From Thalassotalea_B piscium_A (lineage in GTDB: Bacteria; Pseudomonadota; Gammaproteobacteria; Enterobacterales; Alteromonadaceae), in contig CP186339.1 of assembly GCA_049347715.1 (NCBI GenBank), positions 3,782,001 through 3,846,000 on the forward strand: a stretch of 64,000 nucleotides of DNA. The letters are read 5' to 3'. Made by a program: the position numbers and the translations under genes. A model generated the notes under the pieces. It saw only the letters and a list, made by a program, of their open reading frames with translations, ran no database searches and was not told the DNA's origin. Each line of letters begins with the position of its first letter. Position 1 is the stretch's first letter. Shown here piece after piece: positions 9,225-18,698 of the stretch.

Positions 9225-11789
9225 TTGTTTTCATTGAAACGTCTTGCAAAAATCATCTTTATTCTTGGCATTTTAGGATGCCTAAGTATCTTGATATCAT
9301 ACATTCTTATAAAGGATCAACTCCCAAGTGTAGATTCTCTAAAAACAATTCAATGGCAAACCCCGATGCGGATATATAGTATCGACGGAAAATTAATTAA
9401 TCAATTCGGTGAAAAAAAACGAATTCCGCTAAAGTTGCATGAGATGCCTCAGCAACTGATTAATGCCATTCTTGCTACTGAGGATGATCGCTTTTACTTG
9501 CACTTCGGTGTTGACCCTATTGGTATGGCTCGTGCAATTTTAGGACAAATTACCGGACGAAATAAGGGAGGGGCAAGTACCATCACTATGCAAGTCGCTC
9601 GTAATTTCTTTTTATCACGTGAACAAACCTATATCCGAAAACTTAGAGAAATATTTACCGCATTTCATATTGAAAGCCTTCTTAGTAAAGATGAAATACT
9701 CGAACTCTATATGAACAAAATTGAACTTGGACATAGATCATTTGGTTTTGGTGCCGCCGCACAAGTGTATTACAACAAAGATGTTAATGATTTAACATTA
9801 GCGCAAATTGCAGTACTTGCAGGTTTACCTAAAGCACCTTCTACTTTAAATCCACTGCGCTCACCCGAACGCGCATTACAAAGACGAGCGGTTGTTTTAA
9901 AACGTATGCTCGATAGTGGCTATATTACAGACGAGGAATACCAAGAAGCAAACGCAGCCCCTGTAACAGCCAAGAAGCATGGCACCGAAATAGAATTAAA
10001 CGCGCCTTACATCGCAGAAATGGCCCATCAAGAAATGATTGAACGCTATGGCAAGGAACAAGCTTATACTGGTGGCTATAAAGTTTTCACAACCGTTCCT
10101 TCAAAATTACAACAAGCGGCACAAAATTCAGTACTTAATAATGTTCTTTCTTATGATAAACGCCATGGATATCGCGGACCTTTAAAAAATCTACGTGGTG
10201 AGAGCTTAACGAGTATTAATGATACAGATCTAGAAATTCAGCCGTTATCGGAGACAGAAATCAGTCAAGCCATAGATCATGTTATGACTTATCAACGTCT
10301 AGATGCAGCCGTAGTCACTCAAGTACTTGAGGATTCGGTGGAAATCACATTAAAAAATAATGAAAAAGCATTTATCACTTGGGAAAATATGGCGTGGGCT
10401 CGAGAATTTATTAGTGATGAAAAGCAAGGGATGCCACCAACAAAACCTGCTGATATATTAACTTATGCGGATGTTATTTATGTTGAGCATACTGAACAAG
10501 GATACCAGTTAAGTCAGTTACCCGATGTGAGTTCAGCATTAGTCTCTCTTTCACCAGATAACGGTGCAATCAAAGCTGTTGTCGGTGGTTTTAGTTTTTA
10601 TCGCAGTCAATTTAACCGTGTCACACAAGCTAAGCGTCAGGTAGGTTCTAATATTAAACCCTTTTTATACTCTGCCGCATTAGAACACGGTTTTACACTC
10701 GCATCTTTGGTAAATGATGCCCCCATCAACCAATGGGACCAATCAACCGGTACCGTTTGGCGACCACAGAATTCACCTGCTGTTTATAACGGTGAAGTTC
10801 GAGTAAAACGCGCATTAGCGCAATCTAAAAACGTAGTTGCTGTGAGATTATTCAGAGATGTAGGTATGGATAATGTGATCCCACATATTGCCTCTTTTGG
10901 CTTTTCTCTTGACGACTTACCCAGAAATGAATCGCTTGCTTTAGGCTCTGCTTCCTTATCTCCATTGGAAGTCGTCACAGGTTTTGCTACTTTTGCTAAT
11001 GGTGGTTTTTTAGTAGAACCTTATTTAATTGAACGTATAGAAGACTCTTTTGGCAATATTATTTACCAAGCAAACCCTCCCCTTGCTTGTGACGAATGCA
11101 CAGATATCCCTGCTGAAAAACCTTCTTCTGAAGCAAATGGACTCGATTTTCCGGAGACAGTGACAACAGCATCATCTGATCTTGCTGAAGACATTAACCC
11201 CCTCCCCCTGGTTAAAGCCAAGAGAGTTATTAGTGCCCAAAATGCGTTCTTAATGACGCAGGCGCTTAATGAAGTTATCTGGGGTGCTGACTGGTCTAAA
11301 AATGCAGGTTGGCAAGGAACAGGATTTAGAGCGCGAAAACTCAAACGTCGTGATATTGCAGGCAAAACCGGCACAACCAATGAAGCGAAAGATGCATGGT
11401 TCTCTGGCTTTAGCCGTCATATAGCAACCACATCATGGATTGGTTTTGATGATCATAGCCGGAACCTTGGTAGAACGACACCCAATAGAAATTTAGGTAA
11501 AGATCAAATCAGCGGTACAGAGTTCGGTGCAAAATCAGCTCAACCTGCATGGATTTCTTTTATGGAAGTTGCGCTAAAAGACTACCCAGTAGAACCCTTC
11601 CAGCAACCACAAAATATTGTATCTATGAGAATAGATAAGAAAACCGGTAAGCTCACCACAAAAACAGACAAAACCAGTATGTTTGAATATTTTATTTCAG
11701 GTACAGAGCCAACTGAATATGTCAGCAAAGATATTAGTAATGAAATATTTAACCAACATAAAAGTGAACCCGTTAAAGAGTTATTTTAA
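9225..11789 (+). CDS. mrcA: Penicillin-binding protein 1A (bifunctional glycosyltransferase/transpeptidase)
   Basis: Polymerises and cross-links peptidoglycan at the inner membrane. The start is a TTG with GAG 9 bases upstream; the first in-frame ATG would remove the membrane anchor (residues 9-29), so a non-ATG start is required. The glycosyltransferase domain has EDDRF at 86-90 and GGASTITMQVARN. The transpeptidase domain has S475-N-I-K478 (SxxK), SKN, and K714-T-G. An OB-like insert lies between about 300 and 410. It is 854 aa, the typical PBP1A length. It is divergent from pilM, the order also seen in E. coli. Confidence 0.96.
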   Translation: MFSLKRLAKIIFILGILGCLSILISYILIKDQLPSVDSLKTIQWQTPMRIYSIDGKLINQFGEKKRIPLKLHEMPQQLINAILATEDDRFYLHFGVDPIGMARAILGQITGRNKGGASTITMQVARNFFLSREQTYIRKLREIFTAFHIESLLSKDEILELYMNKIELGHRSFGFGAAAQVYYNKDVNDLTLAQIAVLAGLPKAPSTLNPLRSPERALQRRAVVLKRMLDSGYITDEEYQEANAAPVTAKKHGTEIELNAPYIAEMAHQEMIERYGKEQAYTGGYKVFTTVPSKLQQAAQNSVLNNVLSYDKRHGYRGPLKNLRGESLTSINDTDLEIQPLSETEISQAIDHVMTYQRLDAAVVTQVLEDSVEITLKNNEKAFITWENMAWAREFISDEKQGMPPTKPADILTYADVIYVEHTEQGYQLSQLPDVSSALVSLSPDNGAIKAVVGGFSFYRSQFNRVTQAKRQVGSNIKPFLYSAALEHGFTLASLVNDAPINQWDQSTGTVWRPQNSPAVYNGEVRVKRALAQSKNVVAVRLFRDVGMDNVIPHIASFGFSLDDLPRNESLALGSASLSPLEVVTGFATFANGGFLVEPYLIERIEDSFGNIIYQANPPLACDECTDIPAEKPSSEANGLDFPETVTTASSDLAEDINPLPLVKAKRVISAQNAFLMTQALNEVIWGADWSKNAGWQGTGFRARKLKRRDIAGKTGTTNEAKDAWFSGFSRHIATTSWIGFDDHSRNLGRTTPNRNLGKDQISGTEFGAKSAQPAWISFMEVALKDYPVEPFQQPQNIVSMRIDKKTGKLTTKTDKTSMFEYFISGTEPTEYVSKDISNEIFNQHKSEPVKELF

Positions 11790-11916
11790 TAGTTACAATA
11801 TGCAATAAATTTCAACTCAAAACTTACAGTGAGCTTATTAAGGGTATTCATCCTTTTAAAACTTTCGTTTGAAACTTGAGTTTAAATATATTTCACCTCT
11901 ATATACACATTTTTGA

Positions 11917-11962
11917 TCAAATTCTTTTCATCTCCTTATGAAAAGAATTTGAAATATTTTTA
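11917..11962 (+). terminator. Probable terminator after mrcA
   Basis: A perfect 15-bp stem (arms 11917-11931 and 11938-11952) with a 6-base CTCCTT loop, followed by an AAATATTTTTAT tract. It lies about 130 bases past the mrcA stop. The U-run is interrupted, so its efficiency is uncertain. Confidence 0.6.
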
Positions 11963-12074
11963 TAATAAATAACAACACCTTAACAATGAACACTTATTCT
12001 CATTCTGCTTCAACCACGCTTATTTACTTACAATAAGCACCACTATAAATGAAAGTTATAATGAAAACTTTCAC

Positions 12075-12100
12075 AACGAAAGAAATTTTTCTTTCGTTTT
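12075..12100 (+). promoter_or_regulatory. Hairpin in the pckA leader (possible attenuator or upstream terminator)
   Basis: The arms AACGAAAGAAA (12075-12085) and TTTCTTTCGTT (12088-12098) are perfectly complementary and run into further Ts. The structure stands 84 bases before the pckA ATG. If the pckA promoter is upstream, this is a terminator-like element inside the leader. Confidence 0.45.
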
Positions 12101-12181
12101 GCCTGCTAATCGCCTAGAATTGCAACCTCAACAACACCGAAACTTATCCCTTTAATTGTCATACTTAGGAGCTTATTTGCT

Positions 12182-13792
12182 ATGACCGTTTTGCAGAACT
12201 CAATTGATTTATCGAAATACGGCATCACCGACGCTGATGAAATTATTTACAACCCTTCGTATGAGCTGCTCTTTGCTGAAGAGACAAAGCCAGATCTTAC
12301 AGGCTATGATAAAGGTGTAGTAACTGAGTTAGGCGCAGTTTCAGTAGATACTGGAATTTTTACCGGTCGTTCTCCTAAAGATAAATATATTGTTCGTGAC
12401 GATATCACCAGAGATACCGTTTGGTGGTCAGATCAAGGTAAAAATGATAATAAACCCATGTCACAAGAAACATGGACACAATTAAAAGATCAAGTTACAT
12501 CACAACTTTCAGGAAAACGATTATTTGTTGTTGATACCTATTGTGGTGCTGATGAAGATACTCGCCTAAAAGTACGCTTTATCACCGAAGTCGCATGGCA
12601 AGCACATTTTGTTAAGAACATGTTCATTCGTCCAAGCGATGAAGAACTTGTCAATTACGAACCTGATTTCATCGTATTAAATGGTGCGAAAACAACTAAT
12701 CCTAACTGGAAAGAACAAGGTTTAAATTCAGAAAACTTTGTCGCTTTTAACTTAACTGAAAAAATGCAGTTAATTGGAGGAACTTGGTACGGTGGTGAAA
12801 TGAAAAAAGGCATGTTCTCTATGATGAACTACCTTTTACCACTTAAAGGCATAGCTTCAATGCATTGTAGTGCCAATGTTGGTAAAGAGGGTGACGTGGC
12901 AATTTTCTTCGGTTTGTCAGGAACAGGTAAAACAACGCTATCAACGGATCCAAAACGTCAGTTAATTGGTGATGATGAGCACGGTTGGGATGATAATGGT
13001 GTTTTTAACTTTGAAGGCGGTTGTTATGCAAAAACAATCAACCTTAGCCAAGAAAATGAACCTGATATTTATAACGCTATCCGTCGTGATGCTTTATTAG
13101 AAAACGTCACAGTTGCTGATGATGGCACTATCGACTTTCATGACAATTCTAAAACAGAAAACACACGTGTTTCTTACCCTATTCATCACATTGATAATAT
13201 TGTAAAACCAGTGTCACGCGCTGGGCATGCCAAAAAAGTTATCTTTTTGACGGCTGATGCATTTGGTGTTTTACCACCAGTAGCTAAATTAACACCAGAG
13301 CAAACTGAATATTACTTCTTATCAGGTTTTACTGCTAAATTAGCAGGTACAGAACGTGGAATAACAGAACCTACACCAACTTTTTCAAGCTGTTTTGGTG
13401 CTGCATTTTTAAGTTTACACCCTACCCAATATGCAGAAGTTTTACATAAGCGTATGGAAGCTGTTGGTGCAGAAGCTTATTTAGTTAATACTGGCTGGAA
13501 TGGAACAGGTAAACGAATTTCAATAAAAGCCACACGTGCCATTATTGATTCTATTTTAGATGGCTCTATTGATAATGCTGAGACTGAAATTTTACCCTTG
13601 TTCAATCTAGAGATACCGACGAGTGTTGCTGGCGTTGAAGGAAAAATACTTGACCCTCGTCATACCTATTCACAAGAAAGTGAGTGGGAAACAAAAGCAA
13701 TTGATTTAGCTAACCGCTTTGTTAATAACTTTGAAAAATTCACTGATACTGAAAATGGTAAGAAATTAGTAAAAGCGGGTCCTATTTTATAA
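12182..13792 (+). CDS. pckA: Phosphoenolpyruvate carboxykinase (ATP)
   Basis: Converts oxaloacetate plus ATP to phosphoenolpyruvate, ADP and CO2, the entry step of gluconeogenesis. The 536-aa chain carries the substrate-binding FTGRSPKDKYIV, the P-loop GLSGTGKT at 244-251, the metal-binding DDEHGWDDNGVFNFEGGCYAK, and RGITEPTPTFSSCFGAAF. AGGAG lies 8 bases before the ATG. It faces the envZ-ompR pair across a shared hairpin terminator; in E. coli pckA is also next to envZ. Confidence 0.97.
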   Translation: MTVLQNSIDLSKYGITDADEIIYNPSYELLFAEETKPDLTGYDKGVVTELGAVSVDTGIFTGRSPKDKYIVRDDITRDTVWWSDQGKNDNKPMSQETWTQLKDQVTSQLSGKRLFVVDTYCGADEDTRLKVRFITEVAWQAHFVKNMFIRPSDEELVNYEPDFIVLNGAKTTNPNWKEQGLNSENFVAFNLTEKMQLIGGTWYGGEMKKGMFSMMNYLLPLKGIASMHCSANVGKEGDVAIFFGLSGTGKTTLSTDPKRQLIGDDEHGWDDNGVFNFEGGCYAKTINLSQENEPDIYNAIRRDALLENVTVADDGTIDFHDNSKTENTRVSYPIHHIDNIVKPVSRAGHAKKVIFLTADAFGVLPPVAKLTPEQTEYYFLSGFTAKLAGTERGITEPTPTFSSCFGAAFLSLHPTQYAEVLHKRMEAVGAEAYLVNTGWNGTGKRISIKATRAIIDSILDGSIDNAETEILPLFNLEIPTSVAGVEGKILDPRHTYSQESEWETKAIDLANRFVNNFEKFTDTENGKKLVKAGPIL

Positions 13793-13820
13793 TAGTTACA
13801 CCAAGATAGAATATGATTTT

Positions 13821-13845
13821 AAAAGCCGCATCTGCGGCTTTTTTT
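13821..13845. terminator. Bidirectional rho-independent terminator, pckA / envZ
   Basis: A GC-rich stem AAAGCCGCA/TGCGGCTTT with a 2-base TC centre, followed by TTTTTTATT on plus and preceded by AAAA on plus (a U-run on minus). It lies between convergent stops 13792 and 13847 and should serve both genes. Confidence 0.9.
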
Positions 13846-13846
13846 A

Positions 13847-15139
13847 TTACTTCAGTGGTAATAAAACTTTTGCAACTAAACCACCTTCTTTACGATTTTT
13901 AAGAAAAACTCGGCCACCATGAGTATCGATTATTCGTTTAATAATCGCCAAACCTAAACCACTTCCACCTGTACCACGAGCCTTATCGCCTTGAGTAAAA
14001 GGTTGGAATAAGCGCTCAATTTCAGCTTCATCAATTCCGGGTCCATGGTCTGCAACCGCAATAAAAAACAACTGGCTATCAGGTTCAAGTCCTGTGGATA
14101 TTTCAATATCGCCACTGCTATATCGTTGTGAATTTTGAATTAAGTTAGCAAGAACGCGTTTGATCGCCACATACTTGATTGGAACATCAGGTAAATTACC
14201 AGGAATAAAACGAATACTTCTATCAGGAATAGTTTCGGTATGGATAACCTCTTCCACTAATGCATTTAAATCAGAGAGCTCTGTTTTGTCTTGTGTATCA
14301 TGGCGAATATAGTCAATAAATTGATCTATAATTGTATTCATATCGTTGATATCGCCCTCAATGCCTTCTTTGAGAAACTCATCATCTTTTGACATCATCT
14401 CTGATGCTAAGCGAATGCGTGTTAATGGCGTACGTAGATCATGTGAAATACCTGCCATTAATAAATTTCTATCATCTTCTAACTGTTTTATCCCTTTAGA
14501 CATATGATTAAAAGCTTGTGTCACCGCAACAATTTCAGTGGTACCACGTTCTTTCAACGGCTCGGGAAAATCACCCGATCCGACTGAGTGCGCAGCTTTT
14601 TGTAATGCTTTTAATGGACGGTTAAGTTGTCGAACAAAGAGCCAGCCACCAATAACACTTAATGAACCCAACACAGCTAAAACAAACAAAAGCGGGGCAT
14701 AACTGGCTTCTTCGAGGCTGGTTAACGGAATTTTAACCCAATACTGAGGAGCTTGTGGAGGACGTATCCAAAACAGATACTCATCACCTTGTGAAATTCT
14801 GACTTCTGCTTCGCCTCCCAATAACCGTGACATTTCAAGAGAGCGGTTTTGATAATAATTAGCGTGTTCTAACCCTAGCTGCAACGCTCTACTTTCAGTG
14901 TAAACACCAATGCCGGTTTCACGTTGAAACGCAACAGCCATTGCAGGACTTAACACTGGATCTTTTACATCAATAAAAACCACGCGCACTTGTTTGGCTA
15001 GCAGTTCATTAATCAATTGTGAATTAGGTTGAAAGCTATAAACAGCAAAGGCAACCAATGACACTAATTGATTAATAAACAATAAAACACTAATCAATAA
15101 TATCGTTTGCCCAAAAGCACTACGCGGTAATATTTTCAT
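13847..15139 (-). CDS. envZ: Osmosensor histidine kinase EnvZ
   Basis: Inner-membrane sensor kinase for OmpR. It is 430 aa: membrane helices at about 10-32 and 148-168 flank a periplasmic sensor, then a HAMP region, and a DHp helix with the phospho-accepting H233 in AGISHDLRTPLTR. The ATPase domain has the N box (NLIQNSQRYS), G1 (ADHGPGID), the F box and G2 (GTGGSGLGLAI). It starts 6 bases after the ompR stop, forming the ompR-envZ operon. It shares a terminator with pckA. Confidence 0.95.
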   Translation of the reverse strand: MKILPRSAFGQTILLISVLLFINQLVSLVAFAVYSFQPNSQLINELLAKQVRVVFIDVKDPVLSPAMAVAFQRETGIGVYTESRALQLGLEHANYYQNRSLEMSRLLGGEAEVRISQGDEYLFWIRPPQAPQYWVKIPLTSLEEASYAPLLFVLAVLGSLSVIGGWLFVRQLNRPLKALQKAAHSVGSGDFPEPLKERGTTEIVAVTQAFNHMSKGIKQLEDDRNLLMAGISHDLRTPLTRIRLASEMMSKDDEFLKEGIEGDINDMNTIIDQFIDYIRHDTQDKTELSDLNALVEEVIHTETIPDRSIRFIPGNLPDVPIKYVAIKRVLANLIQNSQRYSSGDIEISTGLEPDSQLFFIAVADHGPGIDEAEIERLFQPFTQGDKARGTGGSGLGLAIIKRIIDTHGGRVFLKNRKEGGLVAKVLLPLK

Positions 15140-15145
15140 TTAATA

Positions 15146-15871
15146 TTAAGCGACAGCCTTCCCTTCAGGAACGAAAACATAGCCAAGTCCCCAAACCGTT
15201 TGAATATATCTTGGTTTTGCTGGGTCTTCTTCAAGCATACGACGTAATCGAGACACTTGAACATCGATACTACGTTCAAGAGCAGAGTAATCACGTCCTC
15301 GCGCAAGATTCATTAATTTATCTCGCGATAATGGTTCTCTCGGATGAGTGATTAATGCTTTCAATACCGCAAACTCACCACTAGTGAGTGGCATATTAAT
15401 TTCGCCTTTGCGCATTTCACGTGTCGCTAAGTTCAATTCATAATCACCAAAAGCAATCACATTCTCTTCTAATGAAGGAGCCCCAGGAGCTTCTTGAACG
15501 CGACGTCGCAATACCGCCTTAATACGCGCCAGTAATTCACGAGGATTAAAAGGTTTAGGCATATAATCATCAGCGCCTAACTCTAAGCCAATAATACGAT
15601 CAACCTCATCACCTTTAGCTGTTAACATCACAATAGGGATATCATTAGAATGTTGACGTAAACGGCGACAAATAGACAGGCCATCTTCTCCAGGCAACAT
15701 TAAATCGAGTACAAGTAAGTGAAAGTTTTCTCGCTCAAGTAATCTATCCATTTGCTCTGAATTTGCAGCACTTCGAACAACAAATCCTTGCTCAACTAAA
15801 TAGCGCTCTAATAATGATCTTAATCGCATATCATCATCAACGACCAAAATTTTAGGGGTTTCTTGACCCAT
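15146..15871 (-). CDS. ompR: Response regulator OmpR
   Basis: DNA-binding response regulator partnered with EnvZ; in relatives it controls porins and other envelope genes in response to osmolarity. The 241-aa chain has an acidic pocket VDDD at 11-14, the phosphorylation site D56 (LVLDLMLPGEDG), K106 in MPKPFNP, and a C-terminal winged-helix domain (SRDKLMNLARGRDYSALERS) very close to that of E. coli OmpR. The 272-bp spacer up to 16143 must hold its promoter; I see no other gene there. Confidence 0.96.
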   Translation of the reverse strand: MGQETPKILVVDDDMRLRSLLERYLVEQGFVVRSAANSEQMDRLLERENFHLLVLDLMLPGEDGLSICRRLRQHSNDIPIVMLTAKGDEVDRIIGLELGADDYMPKPFNPRELLARIKAVLRRRVQEAPGAPSLEENVIAFGDYELNLATREMRKGEINMPLTSGEFAVLKALITHPREPLSRDKLMNLARGRDYSALERSIDVQVSRLRRMLEEDPAKPRYIQTVWGLGYVFVPEGKAVA

Positions 15872-16143
15872 ATTGCACCTTCTTTCTCTAAAATACTTAA
15901 ATTAGTTGTACTATAAGCGATACTGACAGATATTAATAAATATTGTCTGTATCATTCCTCTGCGTTTTGTTACAAATTATGACTACTCTATGTACTTAAA
16001 TACCAGCGTTTTTCCATTATAGCTTACTACTTTTACACTTTCTAAAGATACAGGAAGTAAAATAATTTAATTTTTATTCGCATCTTATTACTATTTATAA
16101 AATTTCATTAACGTACCAGACAACAATATGTCAGAATGCCCCC

Positions 16144-16503
16144 ATGAGAGTATGGATTTATTTTTTTAAGGCTCCTCGAAGAGTCGTATTTATCAGTCGT
16201 AGACGTTTCATTACTAAATTGAAGCGCCAATTAATACGAGTGAAAATCGCGCTATCTCAAGAAAAAGTAGAAACAAAAGAAATGCTTGCCATCTACAAAC
16301 GCTATACCAGAAGACAAGCGACCCCTGAAGAAATGAAACTTGCCAATAAACAGTTTTTTGATGTGTTAAAAGGCTTAGGTATTGGAGTTGTTGCGCTATT
16401 ACCTTTCGCCCCTATTACCTTACCCATTGTCATCAAGTTAGGAAAATGGGTTGGCGTTGATATTCTACCTAGCTCTTTTCGTGAAGATGAAAGACCTAAA
16501 TAA
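16144..16503 (+). CDS. Small LETM1-like protein
   Basis: A 119-aa protein with a very basic N-terminus (residues 1-45), a short helical middle, and a hydrophobic C-terminal segment GVVALLPFAPITLPIVIKLG followed by DILPSSF. The pairing LPF ... LP ... ILPSSF matches the start of the mitochondrial LETM1 ribosome-binding domain, and small bacterial proteins of this type are known only as predictions. Function is unknown; ribosome or membrane association is an inference from LETM1. No strong ribosome-binding site precedes the ATG. It converges with the next gene. Confidence 0.6.
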   Translation: MRVWIYFFKAPRRVVFISRRRFITKLKRQLIRVKIALSQEKVETKEMLAIYKRYTRRQATPEEMKLANKQFFDVLKGLGIGVVALLPFAPITLPIVIKLGKWVGVDILPSSFREDERPK

Positions 16504-16509
16504 ATACCG

Positions 16510-16998
16510 TTATTTTAAATAACCAATAGCTTGATCCGTTACACACTGAGTAAAACTTTTTTGTCTTTCTTGATAAGTAAGAGAAGCGATGGCTCGTTGT
16601 ACCAATATCATTTTTTGCTTGCGCTCTTCAGTAGGTAAACCTTGCAACTGTTCTGAAAAACATCCTGTTAAACCAAAATTTAATGCAACTTCTGACTGCA
16701 CAGGTTCACCATTTAAACAAAGTGCCAATTTTTCAGCCAACACAGTGCGATCCATTTTGATAATCAACTCTTTTATTTCATAGATGGCGGGATCTACCTG
16801 ACGAGCTTTATTACAGGCATAAAACATATCAGCAACAGCAACTACAGGGATTAACGCATCGTGTTGTTTGGAGAATTTATTTTTTAGCCATGCATCATAG
16901 TGTTTATTAGCCGCTTGCTCATTTGAAGCTGCTTGCACATTAAAACACCCCGCTAATATACCCACTATCAATCCTTTGATAAAAACAGTTTTGCTCAT
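16510..16998 (-). CDS. Unrecognised secreted protein with paired cysteines
   Basis: I do not recognise this family. The start at 16998 (MSKTV) is chosen because AAGGA lies 8 bases upstream; the ATG at 17007 overlaps that site. The N-terminus is a signal peptide (about residues 1-23, ending VQA, with an internal Cys in GILAGCF that could be read as a lipobox). The mature part is helical, has four scattered cysteines (FYACNKA, LALCLNG, LTGCFSE, FTQCVTD), and likely folds with disulfides in the periplasm. It has 162 aa. Neighbours give no functional clue. Confidence 0.65.
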   Translation of the reverse strand: MSKTVFIKGLIVGILAGCFNVQAASNEQAANKHYDAWLKNKFSKQHDALIPVVAVADMFYACNKARQVDPAIYEIKELIIKMDRTVLAEKLALCLNGEPVQSEVALNFGLTGCFSEQLQGLPTEERKQKMILVQRAIASLTYQERQKSFTQCVTDQAIGYLK

Positions 16999-17131
16999 AT
17001 AAAGCATCCTTTATTTAGTTAACTTACTCTCTGGAGCACAGATCTATTTGCCCCACTGATTATACGCAATAACCATTAAATGTTGTAATATCTTTAGAAG
17101 AATATTTATCAATAAGAACAGATATGACATT

Positions 17132-17632
17132 ATGCCTTTATTAATAACTTTGACTAAATCAATGATGAATTATCTCTCCAACATATTGGTCACTATCTTC
17201 ATTAGCTTGAGTTTATTATCATATGCCCAAGCTGACACACTATCTAATTTTGAACATCAACTTCAACAACACAAAGGGAAAGTTGTTTATCTAGATTTTT
17301 GGGCCTCATGGTGTGTTCCTTGCCGACGCTCTTTTCCATGGATGAATGAATTACAAAAAAAACACCCCACAGACCTAGCTATCTTTAGTGTTAATCTCGA
17401 TGCTGAAAAGTCATTTGCTGCCCAGTTTTTAGCGGAGACTCCGGCTAATTTTACTGTGTTTTATGATCCTGAAGGCGAAGTAGCCAAAGCATTCAAATTA
17501 CGAGGTATGCCAAGCAGCTATATTTTTAATCGCTCAGGAAAAATTGTTAGTGCCCACGTCGGTTTTAACAATGAAAAACAACAGGCTTATCAAAAAGAAA
17601 TTGAGCGTTTAATAACCCAATCAGCTGATTAG
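17132..17632 (+). CDS. Periplasmic thioredoxin-like protein (TlpA/ResA type)
   Basis: A thiol-disulfide oxidoreductase of the TlpA/ResA/DsbE class. A signal peptide or anchor (about residues 1-34, ending YAQA) precedes a thioredoxin fold with the active site WASWCVPC and the cis-proline loop RGMPSSYIF. The start is unsure: ATGs at 17132, 17162 and 17165 are all in frame and none has a strong ribosome-binding site; MMNYLSN at 17162 would give a more standard signal peptide. The next gene follows 10 bases later, so they are probably co-transcribed. Confidence 0.85.
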   Translation: MPLLITLTKSMMNYLSNILVTIFISLSLLSYAQADTLSNFEHQLQQHKGKVVYLDFWASWCVPCRRSFPWMNELQKKHPTDLAIFSVNLDAEKSFAAQFLAETPANFTVFYDPEGEVAKAFKLRGMPSSYIFNRSGKIVSAHVGFNNEKQQAYQKEIERLITQSAD

Positions 17633-17642
17633 GACATTTATT

Positions 17643-18548
17643 ATGTATAACGGTTTATCGCAACATCAGTTAACTGAGCAATATTCGCCAAGCAGTTGCG
17701 TAGATGACATTAATGTTTATATCGATGCCTATATCAAGCAAAGTAAAAAAGCTAAAGAACAAGCAATAGAAGATAAGTTAGTACTTACTGATTTAAAATA
17801 CGCATCGAGTAATGACACACGCTTAGATTTATATTTACCTAAAAATCATCAACATAATAAAACACAAAAGCGTAAATTGCAGGTATATATTCATGGCGGA
17901 TATTGGCAAGAACTCTCCAAAGAAGAGTCTTGTTTTGCCGCCCTTAATTTTCAAGCACATGACTACTATTTTGCCGTACTCAATTATAGCCTTGCCCCAA
18001 ACACCAGTTTAACCGGCATTGTTGAACAAGTTAGACAAGCCATTGCTTGGTTATACAGTCATGCAGCCACATACGGTTACGATAAAGACGAAATATATCT
18101 ATCTGGTAGTTCCGCAGGTGCACATTTAGCAATAATGATGCTTAATACTGATTGGACATACTATCTTAACGTTACACAAGAACAGACAAAGCTATCACCT
18201 GTTAAAGGAATTTGTGCTGTTAGCGGTATTTATGATCTTAGTCCTATTGTTCAAACCTATATTAATGAGCCATTACTATTGACTTCATCAGAGGTTTTAA
18301 ACAATAGCCCTCTGCTTTTTAACATGGCTAATGCTGATGAAACACCTTGTAAGTTAATTATCTGTTATGGTGAAAACGAAACGTCTGAGTTCAAACGCCA
18401 AAGCCAAGCATTCACAGATAAGTTAATGGCATTAGGCTACCAAGTCGCCTGTCACGAAATCATCGGGCGTAATCATTTTGATGTGATATTAGACCTTTGC
18501 CACCCATCCTCTTGGTTATTCACACAAGTCCTTAAGCAAATGGAATAA
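17643..18548 (+). CDS. Alpha/beta hydrolase, arylformamidase-like
   Basis: A 301-aa cytoplasmic esterase-type hydrolase. The oxyanion motif HGGYWQ and the nucleophile elbow GSSAGAH, with a late D and H (GRNHFD), are the pattern of the kynurenine formamidase/BD-FAE branch of the alpha/beta-hydrolase family. No tryptophan-degradation genes are nearby, so the substrate is unknown. AGGA lies 8 bases before the ATG. It is 10 bases downstream of the thioredoxin-like gene. Confidence 0.8.
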   Translation: MYNGLSQHQLTEQYSPSSCVDDINVYIDAYIKQSKKAKEQAIEDKLVLTDLKYASSNDTRLDLYLPKNHQHNKTQKRKLQVYIHGGYWQELSKEESCFAALNFQAHDYYFAVLNYSLAPNTSLTGIVEQVRQAIAWLYSHAATYGYDKDEIYLSGSSAGAHLAIMMLNTDWTYYLNVTQEQTKLSPVKGICAVSGIYDLSPIVQTYINEPLLLTSSEVLNNSPLLFNMANADETPCKLIICYGENETSEFKRQSQAFTDKLMALGYQVACHEIIGRNHFDVILDLCHPSSWLFTQVLKQME

Positions 18549-18698
18549 CCCTTTCGTTAATAACATTTTTCACGATTGAATTTACTTTTTGCCTAAATCT
18601 ATCTACTTTAATAACAAATATTGGCACATTTACTAGACAAAGCTGTGGGCAACGTTAAACTCTGCGCTCTTAAATTTAACTGACTTGAAGGTATTTTA

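Larger units (their letters stand above)
11790..12181. other. 392-bp spacer between mrcA and pckA
   Basis: It holds no gene that I can support. It contains a strong stem-loop about 130 bases after mrcA and a second hairpin 84 bases before the pckA start, both listed separately. The rest is AT-rich and probably carries the pckA promoter, which I could not place confidently. The pckA ribosome-binding site AGGAG (12170-12174) is clear. Confidence 0.6.
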
